From positions 62,001-126,000 of the forward strand of contig FMEL01000009.1 of assembly GCA_900066355.1 (NCBI GenBank): a stretch of 64,000 nt of DNA, written 5' to 3'. Position numbers and translations under genes: made by a program. The notes under the pieces were generated by a model. It saw only the letters and a list, made by a program, of their open reading frames with translations, ran no database searches and was not told the origin of the DNA. This DNA comes from an uncultured Ruminococcus sp. GTDB taxonomy: Bacteria > Bacillota > Clostridia > Lachnospirales > Lachnospiraceae. Positions within the stretch are counted from its first letter, which is position 1. Each line of letters begins with the position of its first letter. Positions 41,095 through 49,685 of the stretch are shown here, piece after piece.

Positions 41095-42549
41095 TTATTC
41101 GTCTACACTGTAGTTTGGAGCTTCTTTTGTAATATGAATGTCATGTGGATGAGATTCCTTAAGAGAAGCAGCAGAGATTTTTACAAATCTGCCGGTTGTC
41201 TTCAGTGTTTCGATATCTTCTGCTCCACAGTAACCCATACCGGAACGAAGACCTCCCATAAGCTGGAATACAGTATCCTCCAGATGTCCTTTGTAAGCCA
41301 CACGGCCTTCTACACCTTCCGGAACAAGTTTCTTCGCATTCTCCTGGAAATAACGGTCTTTACTGCCGTTTTCCATGGCTGCGATAGATCCCATACCACG
41401 ATATACTTTGTATTTACGTCCCTGATAAAGTTCGAATGTTCCCGGGCTCTCATCGCATCCTGCAAAGATACTTCCCATCATGCAGACATTCGCACCGGCT
41501 GCAATTGCCTTTGTGATATCTCCGGAATATTTAATACCGCCATCTGCGATGACCGGAATACCGTAGCGGTTTGCCACTTCATAACAGTCCATAACTGCTG
41601 TGATCTGTGGAACACCGATACCTGCAACTACACGTGTGGTACAGATAGAACCAGGTCCGATACCAACCTTAACTGCATCTACACCAGCATCGATCAGAGC
41701 CTTTGTAGCTGCACCGGTTGCAACATTACCTGCAATTACCTGCAGATCCGGATATGCATCCTTGATCTGGCGTACGGCACGGAGAATGTTTTCGGAATGA
41801 CCATGCGCTGAATCTACTACGATTACGTCAACATTTGCTTTTACAAGAGCATCTACACGTGCAAGCACGTTGGATGTAATACCAACAGCTGCACCGCAGA
41901 GCAGACGTCCCTGTTCATCTTTTGCTGCAAGAGGATATTTGATCTGTTTTTCGATATCTTTGATCGTGATCAGACCTTTTAAGTTAAAATCGTCATCTAC
42001 AATGGGTAATTTCTCTTTACGGGATTTGGCAAGGATTTTCTTTGCCTCTTCAAGTGTGATTCCTTCTTTGGCTGTGATCAGTCCCTCGGAAGTCATGCAT
42101 TCTCCGATTTTCTTTGTGAAATCCGTTTCGAATTTCAGGTCACGGTTGGTAATAATACCTACCAGTTTTTTGCCTTCTGTGATCGGCACACCTGAAATAC
42201 GGAATTTTGCCATCAGATTGTTGGCATCTTCAAGTGTATGATCTGCGGATAAAAAGAATGGATCAGTAATAACACCGTTCTCAGAACGTTTTACCTTATC
42301 TACTTCCTCAGCCTGTGCTTCAATGGACATATTTTTATGAATGATACCGATACCGCCCTGTCTGGCCATTGCAATTGCCATTCTATGCTCAGTAACTGTG
42401 TCCATTCCTGCACTCATCATAGGAATGTTCAGCTTGATTTTTTTCGTTAAGTGTGTTGTAACATCTACCTGATTCGGAATTACTTTTGAATATGCCGGAA
42501 CTAACAGGACGTCATCAAATGTAATGCCTTCACCGATAATTGTACCCAT
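41095..42549 (-). CDS. guaB: IMP dehydrogenase
   Basis: The 484-residue enzyme has the TIM-barrel start EGITFDDVLLVPAYSKVIPN, two CBS domains (about 95-205), NAD-binding DVIVVDSAHGHSENI, catalytic Cys in GIGPGSICTTRVVAGIG (about 303), and flap region with MGSIAAMENGSKDRYFQ. It oxidises IMP to XMP, the first committed step to GMP. It sits upstream of the ZTP-controlled purO-purH unit on the same strand, so purine branch genes are clustered, but the intervening promoter makes it a separate transcript. ATG follows GGGAGG. Confidence 0.96.
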   Translation of the reverse strand: MGTIIGEGITFDDVLLVPAYSKVIPNQVDVTTHLTKKIKLNIPMMSAGMDTVTEHRMAIAMARQGGIGIIHKNMSIEAQAEEVDKVKRSENGVITDPFFLSADHTLEDANNLMAKFRISGVPITEGKKLVGIITNRDLKFETDFTKKIGECMTSEGLITAKEGITLEEAKKILAKSRKEKLPIVDDDFNLKGLITIKDIEKQIKYPLAAKDEQGRLLCGAAVGITSNVLARVDALVKANVDVIVVDSAHGHSENILRAVRQIKDAYPDLQVIAGNVATGAATKALIDAGVDAVKVGIGPGSICTTRVVAGIGVPQITAVMDCYEVANRYGIPVIADGGIKYSGDITKAIAAGANVCMMGSIFAGCDESPGTFELYQGRKYKVYRGMGSIAAMENGSKDRYFQENAKKLVPEGVEGRVAYKGHLEDTVFQLMGGLRSGMGYCGAEDIETLKTTGRFVKISAASLKESHPHDIHITKEAPNYSVDE

Positions 42550-42617
42550 TGCATTTCCTCCCTTGTATTATGTTGTTTTGATTTTGATTCAAAGTGTAAC
42601 AAAAAAGAACTGAGGTG

Positions 42618-43121
42618 TCAATCCAAAAAAACTTTGCTCGGAGCTGAATTTTTGATAGCTTTTGCCATCTCATCATCCGGCTCAATGATGATCCGGCTGT
42701 TCTCTCCACCGGCTTTCATGATGATTGCAAAGCGTTTGTGTTCCGGATTTCCCGAAGAATAATCCAGTGTTTTCATGCGGCTGTTTCCGTTGTAATAATC
42801 CATTTTGTGGGAATTCAGCGGAGCGATCAGATCTGCTTCTGATAAATTCACAGACATCACTTTTTTACGTTTGGACTTTGCCATAACCATGTCAATGTCA
42901 AATTCCCCGTTCACAAAAAGATACTCATACTCCAGATCCGTCCGTGGAATCACAAAATAACATGCAACTCCCAGCGCAATTGCCAGAACCAGAAGCAATG
43001 GATTGATAAACAGCCCGGATCCTGCCGCAAGAACTGTCAGCACGATCAGCCCGTACTTCACTATGGCATCCTTCGCTGTCGATTCTTTCTTCACCAGAAA
43101 TTCTGAATAAAGGTCACTCAT
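42618..43121 (-). CDS. Membrane protein of 167 residues, unknown function
   Basis: The protein has two adjacent membrane segments (about 22-40 and 41-60, YGLIVLTVLAAGSGLFINPL ...), then a cytosolic domain with DLEYEYLFVNGEFDIDMVMA, KSKRKKVMSVNLSEADLIAP and IIIEPDDEMAKAIKNSAPSK. The layout is that of a family common in Lachnospiraceae (I believe DUF6106, not verified). No catalytic motif is visible. It lies between groEL and guaB on the same strand, downstream of the groESL terminator and a structured repeat. Confidence 0.6.
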   Translation of the reverse strand: MSDLYSEFLVKKESTAKDAIVKYGLIVLTVLAAGSGLFINPLLLVLAIALGVACYFVIPRTDLEYEYLFVNGEFDIDMVMAKSKRKKVMSVNLSEADLIAPLNSHKMDYYNGNSRMKTLDYSSGNPEHKRFAIIMKAGGENSRIIIEPDDEMAKAIKNSAPSKVFLD

Positions 43122-43161
43122 ATCATCTTCTCCTTAAAGGTATTTTAAATAATTCTATCAC

Positions 43162-43195
43162 AAAAAGGGATCAGCGTCTATGACGCCAATCCCTT
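43162..43195 (-). terminator. Intrinsic terminator downstream of groESL
   Basis: On the minus strand AAGGGAU-UG-GCGUC (43195-43182) pairs with GACGC-UG-AUCCCUU (43178-43165) around a short loop, followed by UUUUG. It probably ends the groES-groEL transcript after the structured repeat. Confidence 0.7.
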
Positions 43196-43233
43196 AATTT
43201 TTGGTTACTGTTCACTCTGTTCACAGCAACTTG

Positions 43234-43333
43234 GTCAAAATCCATTCCAAATCACCTTCGGTGATAGGATTTTGCCCCGTGTGTCTCGGGATTTTGCCAT
43301 ATTCATGGCAAAACACCTCGCGGGATATTACCT
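43234..43333. repeat. Structured 100-nt repeat, copy A (downstream of groEL)
   Basis: The copy contains CAAAATCC (43236-43243) pairing with GGATTTTG (43267-43274) around a TCACCTTCGGTGA hairpin, then TTTTGCCAT pairing with ATGGCAAAA (43292-43312), then ACCTCGCGGGAT. Copy B at 45043-45142 keeps all hairpins with paired substitutions. GTTACTGT (43204-43211) and ACAGTAAC (43338-43345) extend the structure outward. Confidence 0.75.
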
Positions 43334-43361
43334 GTACACAGTAACAATTTTTGTACTTTAT

Positions 43362-44987
43362 TTACATCATGCCGCCCATTCCCGGAGCACCTGCCGGCAT
43401 AGCCGGAGTATCTTCTTTGATTGTGGCAACTACAGACTCTGTAGTCAGGAGTGTAGAAGCAACACTTGTTGCGTTCTGAAGAGCACTTCTTGTAACCTTA
43501 ACCGGGTCAAGGATACCAGCGCCTACCATATCTACATATTTCTCATTCAGAGCATCGAAACCAATGCCCGGTTCGGATTCTCTTACTTTGTTGATGATAA
43601 CGGAGCCTTCCAGTCCTGCGTTTGCAGAAATGTGGAATAACGGAGCTTCCAGAGCTTTGAGAATGATGTTCGCACCAGTCTTCTCATCACCTTCCAGAGT
43701 TGTGGCAAGCTCAGCTACTTTTTTAGATGCGTGGATGTATGCAGATCCGCCACCTGCGATGATTCCTTCTTCTACTGCTGCTCTTGTAGCTGCAAGAGCA
43801 TCTTCCAGACGAAGTTTTGCCTCTTTCATCTCAGTTTCAGTTGCAGCACCAACACGGATAACAGCTACGCCACCTGCCAGTTTTGCAAGTCTTTCCTGTA
43901 ATTTTTCTTTATCAAATTCAGATTTTGTTTCTTCGATCTGTTTACGGATCTGAGCAACACGATCTTTGATTGCTTTCTTGTCACCAAGTCCATCAACGAT
44001 AACTGTGTTTTCTTTTGCAACTTTAACGGATTTTGCACGTCCAAGCTGAGCCATTGTAGCTTCTTTGAGTTCCAGACCCAGTTCTTCGGAAATTACCTGA
44101 CCGCCTGTCAGGATTGCGATATCCTGAAGCATTTCTTTTCTTCTGTCACCATATCCCGGAGCCTTAACAGCTACTACCTGGAATGTTCCTCTTAATTTGT
44201 TTACAATCAGAGTAGTAAGCGCTTCACCTTCTACATCTTCAGCGATGATGAGAAGTTTTGCACCGGCCTGAACAACCTGCTCCAGTAACGGAAGAATTTC
44301 CTGAATGTTACTGATCTTTTTGTCAGTGATCAGGATGTATGGATCTTCAAGGTTTGCTTCCATTTTTTCCATATCTGTTGACATATATGCGGAAATATAT
44401 CCACGGTCAAACTGCATACCTTCTACAAGATCAAGCTCTGTATGCATGGTCTTGGATTCTTCTACTGTGATAACACCGTCGTTGGACACTTTTTCCATTG
44501 CATCTGCAACTAACTGTCCGACTTCTTCATCACTTGCAGAGATAGAAGCAACGTTTGCAATCTGAGCTTTTCCACTGATTTTCTGGCTCATCTCTTTGAT
44601 TGCATCTACAGCAGTATCTGTTGCTTTTTTCATTCCTTTTCTCAGGATGATCGGATTTGCACCTGCTGCCAGGTTCTTCATTCCTTCATGAACCATTGCC
44701 TGCGCAAGTACAGTAGCTGTAGTAGTACCATCACCTGCTACGTCATTTGTTTTGGATGCAACTTCTTTGATGAGCTGTGCACCCATATTTTCAAAACCGT
44801 CTTCCAGTTCGATTTCTTTTGCGATTGTAACACCATCGTTTGTGATAAGCGGAGCACCAAACTGTTTGTCAAGTACTACGTTTCTTCCTTTTGGTCCGAT
44901 TGTTACTCTTACTGTATCTGCAAGTTTGTTTACACCAGCTTCAAGTGCAGCTCTTGCTTCTGCGCCGAATTTAATTTCTTTTGCCAT
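43362..44987 (-). CDS. groL: Chaperonin GroEL
   Basis: The 541-residue protein is a full Hsp60: TIGPKGRNVVLDKQFGAPLI, ATP-site VAGDGTTTATVLAQAM, hinge and apical stretches KISNIQEILPLLEQV and KAPGYGDRRKEMLQDIAILT, and the C-terminal GMGGMM tail. It forms the 14-mer folding chamber with GroES. It is separated from groES by 170 nt that hold the structured repeat copy B, an unusually long gap for this operon. ATG follows AGGAGG. Confidence 0.98.
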   Translation of the reverse strand: MAKEIKFGAEARAALEAGVNKLADTVRVTIGPKGRNVVLDKQFGAPLITNDGVTIAKEIELEDGFENMGAQLIKEVASKTNDVAGDGTTTATVLAQAMVHEGMKNLAAGANPIILRKGMKKATDTAVDAIKEMSQKISGKAQIANVASISASDEEVGQLVADAMEKVSNDGVITVEESKTMHTELDLVEGMQFDRGYISAYMSTDMEKMEANLEDPYILITDKKISNIQEILPLLEQVVQAGAKLLIIAEDVEGEALTTLIVNKLRGTFQVVAVKAPGYGDRRKEMLQDIAILTGGQVISEELGLELKEATMAQLGRAKSVKVAKENTVIVDGLGDKKAIKDRVAQIRKQIEETKSEFDKEKLQERLAKLAGGVAVIRVGAATETEMKEAKLRLEDALAATRAAVEEGIIAGGGSAYIHASKKVAELATTLEGDEKTGANIILKALEAPLFHISANAGLEGSVIINKVRESEPGIGFDALNEKYVDMVGAGILDPVKVTRSALQNATSVASTLLTTESVVATIKEDTPAMPAGAPGMGGMM

Positions 44988-45042
44988 GATGACTGTCCTC
45001 CTGAATATTATTCATAACTGTTCAGTACCCTCTCAGTTACGA

Positions 45043-45142
45043 GTCAAAATGCATTCCAATTCACCTTCGGTGATAGCATTTTGCCTTGTATGTCTCGGGC
45101 TTTTGGCAAAAACATGCCAAAACACCTCGCGGGATACTACCT
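45043..45142. repeat. Structured 100-nt repeat, copy B (between groES and groEL)
   Basis: CAAAATGC pairs with GCATTTTG around the same TCACCTTCGGTGA hairpin, and TTTTGGCA pairs with TGCCAAAA, followed by ACCTCGCGGGAT. Compared with copy A, both stems carry compensatory base-pair changes. Being inside the groESL transcript, it could affect processing or relative expression. Confidence 0.75.
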
Positions 45143-45157
45143 ACTGCATACTTACTA

Positions 45158-45442
45158 CTATTCTACAATTGCCAGAATATCACTCTGTTTTACGATGATG
45201 TATTCTTCACCGTCAAGTTTTACTTCTGTTCCTGCATATTTGGAATAGATAACTTTGTTTCCTACAGCAACTTCCATCTTCACTTCTTTGCCTTCAACTA
45301 CTCCACCAGGTCCTACAGCGATAACTTCTGCCTGCTGTGGTTTTTCCTGTGCCTGTCCCGGAAGTACGATACCGGATTTTGTTGTTTCTTCTGCTTCTAA
45401 CTGTTTTAATACAACTCTGTCACCTAAAGGTACTAATTTCAT
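45158..45442 (-). CDS. groS: Co-chaperonin GroES
   Basis: The 94-residue protein is a complete Hsp10: KLVPLGDRVVLKQLEAEETT, mobile loop TKSGIVLPGQAQEKPQQAEV, VIAVGPGGVVEGKEVKMEVA, and the C-terminal EEYIIVKQSDILAIVE. It caps the GroEL chamber. AGGAGG precedes ATG 45442, and a CIRCE operator lies 40 nt upstream. Confidence 0.98.
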   Translation of the reverse strand: MKLVPLGDRVVLKQLEAEETTKSGIVLPGQAQEKPQQAEVIAVGPGGVVEGKEVKMEVAVGNKVIYSKYAGTEVKLDGEEYIIVKQSDILAIVE

Positions 45443-45481
45443 GATCTATGTCCTCCTTTATTGTTGCCTTTCTTTTTATTA

Positions 45482-45508
45482 CTAGCACTCATTTCACTTG
45501 AGTGCTAA
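45482..45508. promoter_or_regulatory. CIRCE operator (HrcA site)
   Basis: TAGCACTC and GAGTGCTAA flank a 9-nt centre (ATTTCACTT); only the outermost base of one arm deviates from the CIRCE consensus. It lies between the promoter and groES, so HrcA repression of groESL under normal temperature is expected. Confidence 0.95.
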
Positions 45509-45519
45509 CCACTGTCCCT

Positions 45520-45548
45520 ATATTATTGAAATTCGTGATTTTGTGCAA
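45520..45548 (-). promoter_or_regulatory. groESL promoter
   Basis: TTGCAC (45548-45543) and TAATAT (45525-45520) are spaced by 17 nt on the minus strand. The start site at about 45513 falls at the edge of the CIRCE element. Confidence 0.75.
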
Positions 45549-45644
45549 CTCTTTTTACAGTCATAAATCAGCATATATCTATTTATTATCTTTTATTTTC
45601 TCTTATTTTCTCTCGTTTTCTTACTTTATAATTTTAAACAAAGA

Positions 45645-45671
45645 AAAACCTTTCCCAAAAAACGGGAAAGG
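45645..45671 (-). terminator. Intrinsic terminator of codY
   Basis: CCTTTCCC and GGGAAAGG form a perfect 8-bp stem (45671-45649 on the minus strand) followed by TTTTTC, 25 nt after the codY stop. Confidence 0.88.
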
Positions 45672-45695
45672 CTTTCACTCTACATATCATTCTGT

Positions 45696-46484
45696 TTATG
45701 AAGACTTTTTATTTCTCTGTGCCTTGATTTCTTCCAGTTCGTCAAAAATCACTTCATTCAATACTTTAATGTACGTACCTTTCATTCCGGAAGAACGGGA
45801 CTCGATAACTCCGGCACTTTCGAACTTACGAAGTGCATTGACAATAACTGATCTCGTAATACCCACACGGTCTGCAATCTTGCTTGCAACCAGAATGCCT
45901 TCCTCACCATCAAGCTCATCAAAGATATGAATGATTGCTTCCAGTTCAGAAAATGACAGAGTATTAAATGCAGATTTAACAACCTGCTGCTTGCGGTCCT
46001 CTTCTGCATTTTCTTCATGGACTGCACGCATCATTTCCAGACCGACAACGGTCGTACCATATTCACTGACAATGATATCCTCAATATCATACGGTCTGTC
46101 GTTTCTGTACATAAATACAGTTCCCAGACGTTCTCCCGCAATATCGATTGGATTGATGATACCATAGCAGCTGCTGTTTACATGTTCAAAGCCAAGGGTC
46201 TGAAGATTTACATTTTCTTTGGTAGATAATACGCCCAGGAAACGTTCATTCAACAGGGAATCGATATGTCCGCCTACGTTATCTTCAATCAGTTCAGTGA
46301 TTTCTTCAACGCCCGGACACAGACTGATTCCAAGCACTTTACCCTTTTTGCTGAGTACCAGAATGTTAGAGCTTAAAGTTTCCATCAGTACCTGACAGAT
46401 ATCATTAAACACAACCTTACTGGAACTGCTATTGTGCAAAAGTTTATTGATTTTTCTGGTTTTATCCAACAACTGAACGCTCAT
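45696..46484 (-). CDS. codY: GTP-sensing global regulator CodY
   Basis: The 262-residue protein has the GAF effector domain (about 1-155; MSVQLLDKTRKINKLLHNSS, VMETLSSNILVLSKKGKVLG) and the winged-helix DNA-binding domain (about 200-255; IADRVGITRSVIVNALRKFE, then SAGVIESRSSGMKGTYIKVL). CodY with GTP and branched-chain amino acids represses nutrient-limitation genes in Firmicutes. It has its own promoter and, upstream of that, a near-consensus CodY box, so autoregulation is likely. ilvE at the right edge of the window is a candidate target, but its upstream region is cut. Confidence 0.97.
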   Translation of the reverse strand: MSVQLLDKTRKINKLLHNSSSSKVVFNDICQVLMETLSSNILVLSKKGKVLGISLCPGVEEITELIEDNVGGHIDSLLNERFLGVLSTKENVNLQTLGFEHVNSSCYGIINPIDIAGERLGTVFMYRNDRPYDIEDIIVSEYGTTVVGLEMMRAVHEENAEEDRKQQVVKSAFNTLSFSELEAIIHIFDELDGEEGILVASKIADRVGITRSVIVNALRKFESAGVIESRSSGMKGTYIKVLNEVIFDELEEIKAQRNKKSS

Positions 46485-46532
46485 TACGGCCTCCTTCTCA
46501 TGTTTTCTCGATGTTTCTGTCTTTATGTTCTA

Positions 46533-46561
46533 ATTTTACACGTTTCATAGTGAAAACACAA
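46533..46561 (-). promoter_or_regulatory. codY promoter
   Basis: TTGTGT (46561-46556) and TAAAAT (46538-46533) are spaced by 17 nt on the minus strand, about 50 nt before ATG 46484. Confidence 0.75.
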
Positions 46562-46592
46562 GATATTTTTATATTTTTTTCGATTTTGTCCG

Positions 46593-46607
46593 CATTTTCA
46601 GAAAATT
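46593..46607. promoter_or_regulatory. CodY-binding box
   Basis: CATTTTCAGAAAATT matches the CodY consensus AATTTTCWGAAAATT at 14 of 15 positions. It lies 32 nt upstream of the codY -35 box and 8 nt past the topA stop. Confidence 0.8.
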
Positions 46608-46614
46608 CATATAT

Positions 46615-48684
46615 TTAGTCTTCTTTAGACTTTTGCTCCACATAACCGCAAGTTGTCTCACTGCAGACAATCTTATTTCCTTTTTCGACCATATAGCTTC
46701 CACACTTCGGACATTTCTTCGCTGATGGCTTCTGCCATGACATGAAATCACATTCCGGATTGTCGATACAACCGTAATATTTACGTCCTTTCTGAGTCTT
46801 TTTCAACACGACATCTTTACCACATTTCGGACATGCCACACCAATCTTTTCATAATATGGCTTGGTGTTCCTGCACTCCGGAAATCCCGGACACGCAAGG
46901 AATCTTCCGTGAGGACCATATTTGATGACCATGTTGCGCCCGCAGACATCACATACTTCATCACTGACTTCATCCTGGATCTCAACCTTTTCCAGTTCCT
47001 TCTCTGCCGCGTCTACATCCCGCTTCAGATCCGGATAGAAGTTACGGACAACTGTCTTCCACTGCACCGTACCTTCTTCCACGCAGTCAAGCAGTCCTTC
47101 CATCATTGCAGTAAACCGAACATCTACAATGCTTGGGAAAGCCTGTTTCATAATATTGTTGACAACTTCTCCAAGTTCTGTCACGTAGAGATTTTTCTGT
47201 TCTTTGGACACATAACGACGGCTGATGATCGTTGTGATCGTCGGCGCATACGTACTCGGACGTCCGATTCCCTGTTCTTCCAGTGCTTTTACCAGAGATG
47301 CCTCTGTATAATGTGCCGGCGGCTGTGTGAAATGCTGTTCCGGCTTTAATTCTGTCAGTTCCAGTTTCATGCCTTTTTCGAGGCTCTGGCTTAATACATT
47401 ACCTTTCTGATTGTCTTCTTCCTGCACATACACAGACATAAAACCATCAAATACAATCTTTGAAGCAGCAACCGTAAATGTATATTCTCCTGCTCCGATT
47501 TTTACAGATGTTGTCTCATATTTCGCTGCTGACATGCGGCTGGCAGTAAAACGTTTCCAGATAAGCTGATACAGGCGGAACTGATCTCTGGACAGAGATT
47601 CTTTAATCATTGCCGGAAGTCTGGTAATATCGGTTGGTCGGATTGCCTCATGCGCATCCTGAATCTTCTGTTCCTTCTTGACAGTCTTACCTGTAGTGGA
47701 AACATAGTCATCTCCATACTGCGCTTCAATATACTCTCTTGCTGCCTGATCTGCTTCCTGTGAGATTCGCGTGGAATCGGTACGCAGATAACTGATCAGA
47801 CCAACAGTACCACTGCCCTTGATGTCCACACCTTCATACAACTGCTGTGCCAGACGCATAGTTTTCTGAGTGGAAAAGTTTAACGTCTTGGCAGCCTCCT
47901 GCTGCAGAGTACTGGTCGTAAACGGAAGCGGTGCATTCTTGATACGCTCACCCTTTTTAACTTCTGTGATCTCATACTCCGCATTTTCCAGTGCTTTCAG
48001 TATCTTATCCATCTCTGCTCTGTTATGGACCGGAAGCTTCTTATCCGTACCGTAGAATTTAGCCTGCAGAGGTTTCTTCTCTCCCTTTATCTTAAACTCA
48101 CCGTCAAGGCTCCAGTATTCTTCCGGAATAAAGGAATTGATTTCCTCTTCTCTGTCACAGATAATGCGCAGTGCAACCGACTGTACACGACCTGCACTTA
48201 ATCCTCTTTTGACCTTGACCCACAGAAGCGGGCTAATCGTATAACCTACCATTCGGTCAAGCATTCTTCTTGCCTGCTGTGCATCTACAAGATTCAGATC
48301 CAGATCGCGCGGCTGCTTGATTGAAGCCTTCACTGCGGTCTTGGTAATTTCGTTGAAAGAAATTCGGCGCATTTTGGCCGGATTTTCTTTCAATGCCTGC
48401 ATCAGATGCCAGGAAATTGCCTCTCCCTCACGGTCGGGGTCAGTTGCAAGATAAATTTTATCTGCTTTTTTGGCTGCCTTTCTGAGATTGGCCAGAAGTT
48501 CGCCTTTTCCCCTGATCGTAATATATTTTGGTTCAAAATCATTCTCTACATCAATACCGAACTGGCTTTTCGGAAAATCACGCACATGTCCGTTGGATGC
48601 CTGTACATCATAATTACTTCCCAGAAATTTCTTTATAGTTTTTACTTTCGCAGGTGACTCTACTATCACCAGATATTTCGCCAT
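46615..48684 (-). CDS. topA: DNA topoisomerase I
   Basis: ATG 48684 (AGGAGAG 5 nt upstream) gives the family start MAKYLVIVESPAKVKTIKKF; an upstream in-frame ATG at 48726 is rejected. The 689-residue enzyme has Toprim residues TDPDREGEAI, the catalytic Tyr 299 in VGLISYLRTDSTRIS, and three C-terminal zinc ribbons (CDVCGRNM...CPGFPEC, CPKCGKDV...CIDNPEC, CPKCGSYM...CSETTC). It relaxes negative supercoils. It is the last gene of the comM-dprA-topA run. Confidence 0.97.
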   Translation of the reverse strand: MAKYLVIVESPAKVKTIKKFLGSNYDVQASNGHVRDFPKSQFGIDVENDFEPKYITIRGKGELLANLRKAAKKADKIYLATDPDREGEAISWHLMQALKENPAKMRRISFNEITKTAVKASIKQPRDLDLNLVDAQQARRMLDRMVGYTISPLLWVKVKRGLSAGRVQSVALRIICDREEEINSFIPEEYWSLDGEFKIKGEKKPLQAKFYGTDKKLPVHNRAEMDKILKALENAEYEITEVKKGERIKNAPLPFTTSTLQQEAAKTLNFSTQKTMRLAQQLYEGVDIKGSGTVGLISYLRTDSTRISQEADQAAREYIEAQYGDDYVSTTGKTVKKEQKIQDAHEAIRPTDITRLPAMIKESLSRDQFRLYQLIWKRFTASRMSAAKYETTSVKIGAGEYTFTVAASKIVFDGFMSVYVQEEDNQKGNVLSQSLEKGMKLELTELKPEQHFTQPPAHYTEASLVKALEEQGIGRPSTYAPTITTIISRRYVSKEQKNLYVTELGEVVNNIMKQAFPSIVDVRFTAMMEGLLDCVEEGTVQWKTVVRNFYPDLKRDVDAAEKELEKVEIQDEVSDEVCDVCGRNMVIKYGPHGRFLACPGFPECRNTKPYYEKIGVACPKCGKDVVLKKTQKGRKYYGCIDNPECDFMSWQKPSAKKCPKCGSYMVEKGNKIVCSETTCGYVEQKSKED

Positions 48685-48732
48685 GCTATCTCTCCTATTC
48701 AAAAACTTCCGGGAAATCACAGTCACTCATTG

Positions 48733-49620
48733 TTATGTAGTCTTTACATAGTAGTGCCTGCCGACTTCAAGTGCCAGTCCTGACAGTGTCAGTTCCAGCA
48801 TAAGACTGCCGATTTTTTCCGGCGGAAGTCCTGTTTTCTGAATCAAAAAATCCATAGATTTTGGTCGTAAATCGAGACAACTATACACCAATTTCAAATC
48901 GGTTGCAAGTCCTAAGTCATTTTTTGTCTTTATTTTAACAGGATTTTCATACTCTATCCCCATCTCACGGAGCAGGATTTCCGGTGTGTATGCAATTCCT
49001 GCTCCATCGTAGATCAGTTTATGACATCCCATACTTCTCTCCTCATTGACCGGTCCCGGCACAGCAAAAACTGCCTTCCCCTGATCAAGTGCCCACTGCG
49101 CCGTGATCAGTGATCCACTCTTTTCACGCGCTTCTACGATCAGTACAAGATCAGCCAGACCACTTATAATTCGATTCCGAGCCGGAAAGAAGTAATTTCG
49201 GGCCTTCGTTCCCGGTGTCTGTTCACTGATGATTCCTCCGCCTGTGCGCAGAATGCGCTGATAAAGTCCTCTGTTGCCTGCCGGATAACAGATATCCGGT
49301 CCGTTTCCAAGGACTGCCCATGTTCCCCCTCTTCCTTCTAGCGCACCTCTATGTGCCTCCGTATCAATTCCGTATGCCATTCCACTTATGACCTGTACTC
49401 CCGCTTCGCTTAAGTATTTCGCATACCGAAATGCCTGTATGCGCCCATAAGGAGTAGCTGCCCGCGCACCGACAATCGCTGCTGTCGGTTTTTCCGGATC
49501 CGGAAAGGTACCTCTGACATATAACTTATCCGGCATTCCCGTATACTGACACAATTTTTCCGGATATTCTTTATCCTTCGTCCCTACCTCCCTGATCGGT
49601 ATTTTCCGAGTTTCTTCCAT
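48733..49620 (-). CDS. dprA: DNA-processing protein DprA
   Basis: ATG 49620 has GAGGAG 8 nt upstream; an ATG at 49683 has none and adds an atypical tail. The 295-residue protein has FR-like YPEKLCQYTGMPDKLYVRG, then the Rossmann-type core AAIVGARAATPYGRIQAFRY, GVQVISGMAYGIDTEAHRGA, NGPDICYPAGNRGLYQRI and VEAREKSGSLITAQWALDQG. A winged-helix-like C-terminus follows (about 225-290). DprA loads RecA on incoming single-stranded DNA. It lacks the N-terminal SAM domain of some homologues. The next gene upstream is also linked to DNA uptake in other bacteria. Confidence 0.94.
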   Translation of the reverse strand: MEETRKIPIREVGTKDKEYPEKLCQYTGMPDKLYVRGTFPDPEKPTAAIVGARAATPYGRIQAFRYAKYLSEAGVQVISGMAYGIDTEAHRGALEGRGGTWAVLGNGPDICYPAGNRGLYQRILRTGGGIISEQTPGTKARNYFFPARNRIISGLADLVLIVEAREKSGSLITAQWALDQGKAVFAVPGPVNEERSMGCHKLIYDGAGIAYTPEILLREMGIEYENPVKIKTKNDLGLATDLKLVYSCLDLRPKSMDFLIQKTGLPPEKIGSLMLELTLSGLALEVGRHYYVKTT

Positions 49621-49685
49621 ATAAATATCTCCTCTATACATTATCTCTTTTACCTGATTTTTATTCTGAATGATTTCAATCATTT

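Noticed and set aside
43204..43345. CRISPR-like reading of the repeats around groEL
   Set aside because: There are only two copies 1.8 kb apart with an intact gene between them, so no array.
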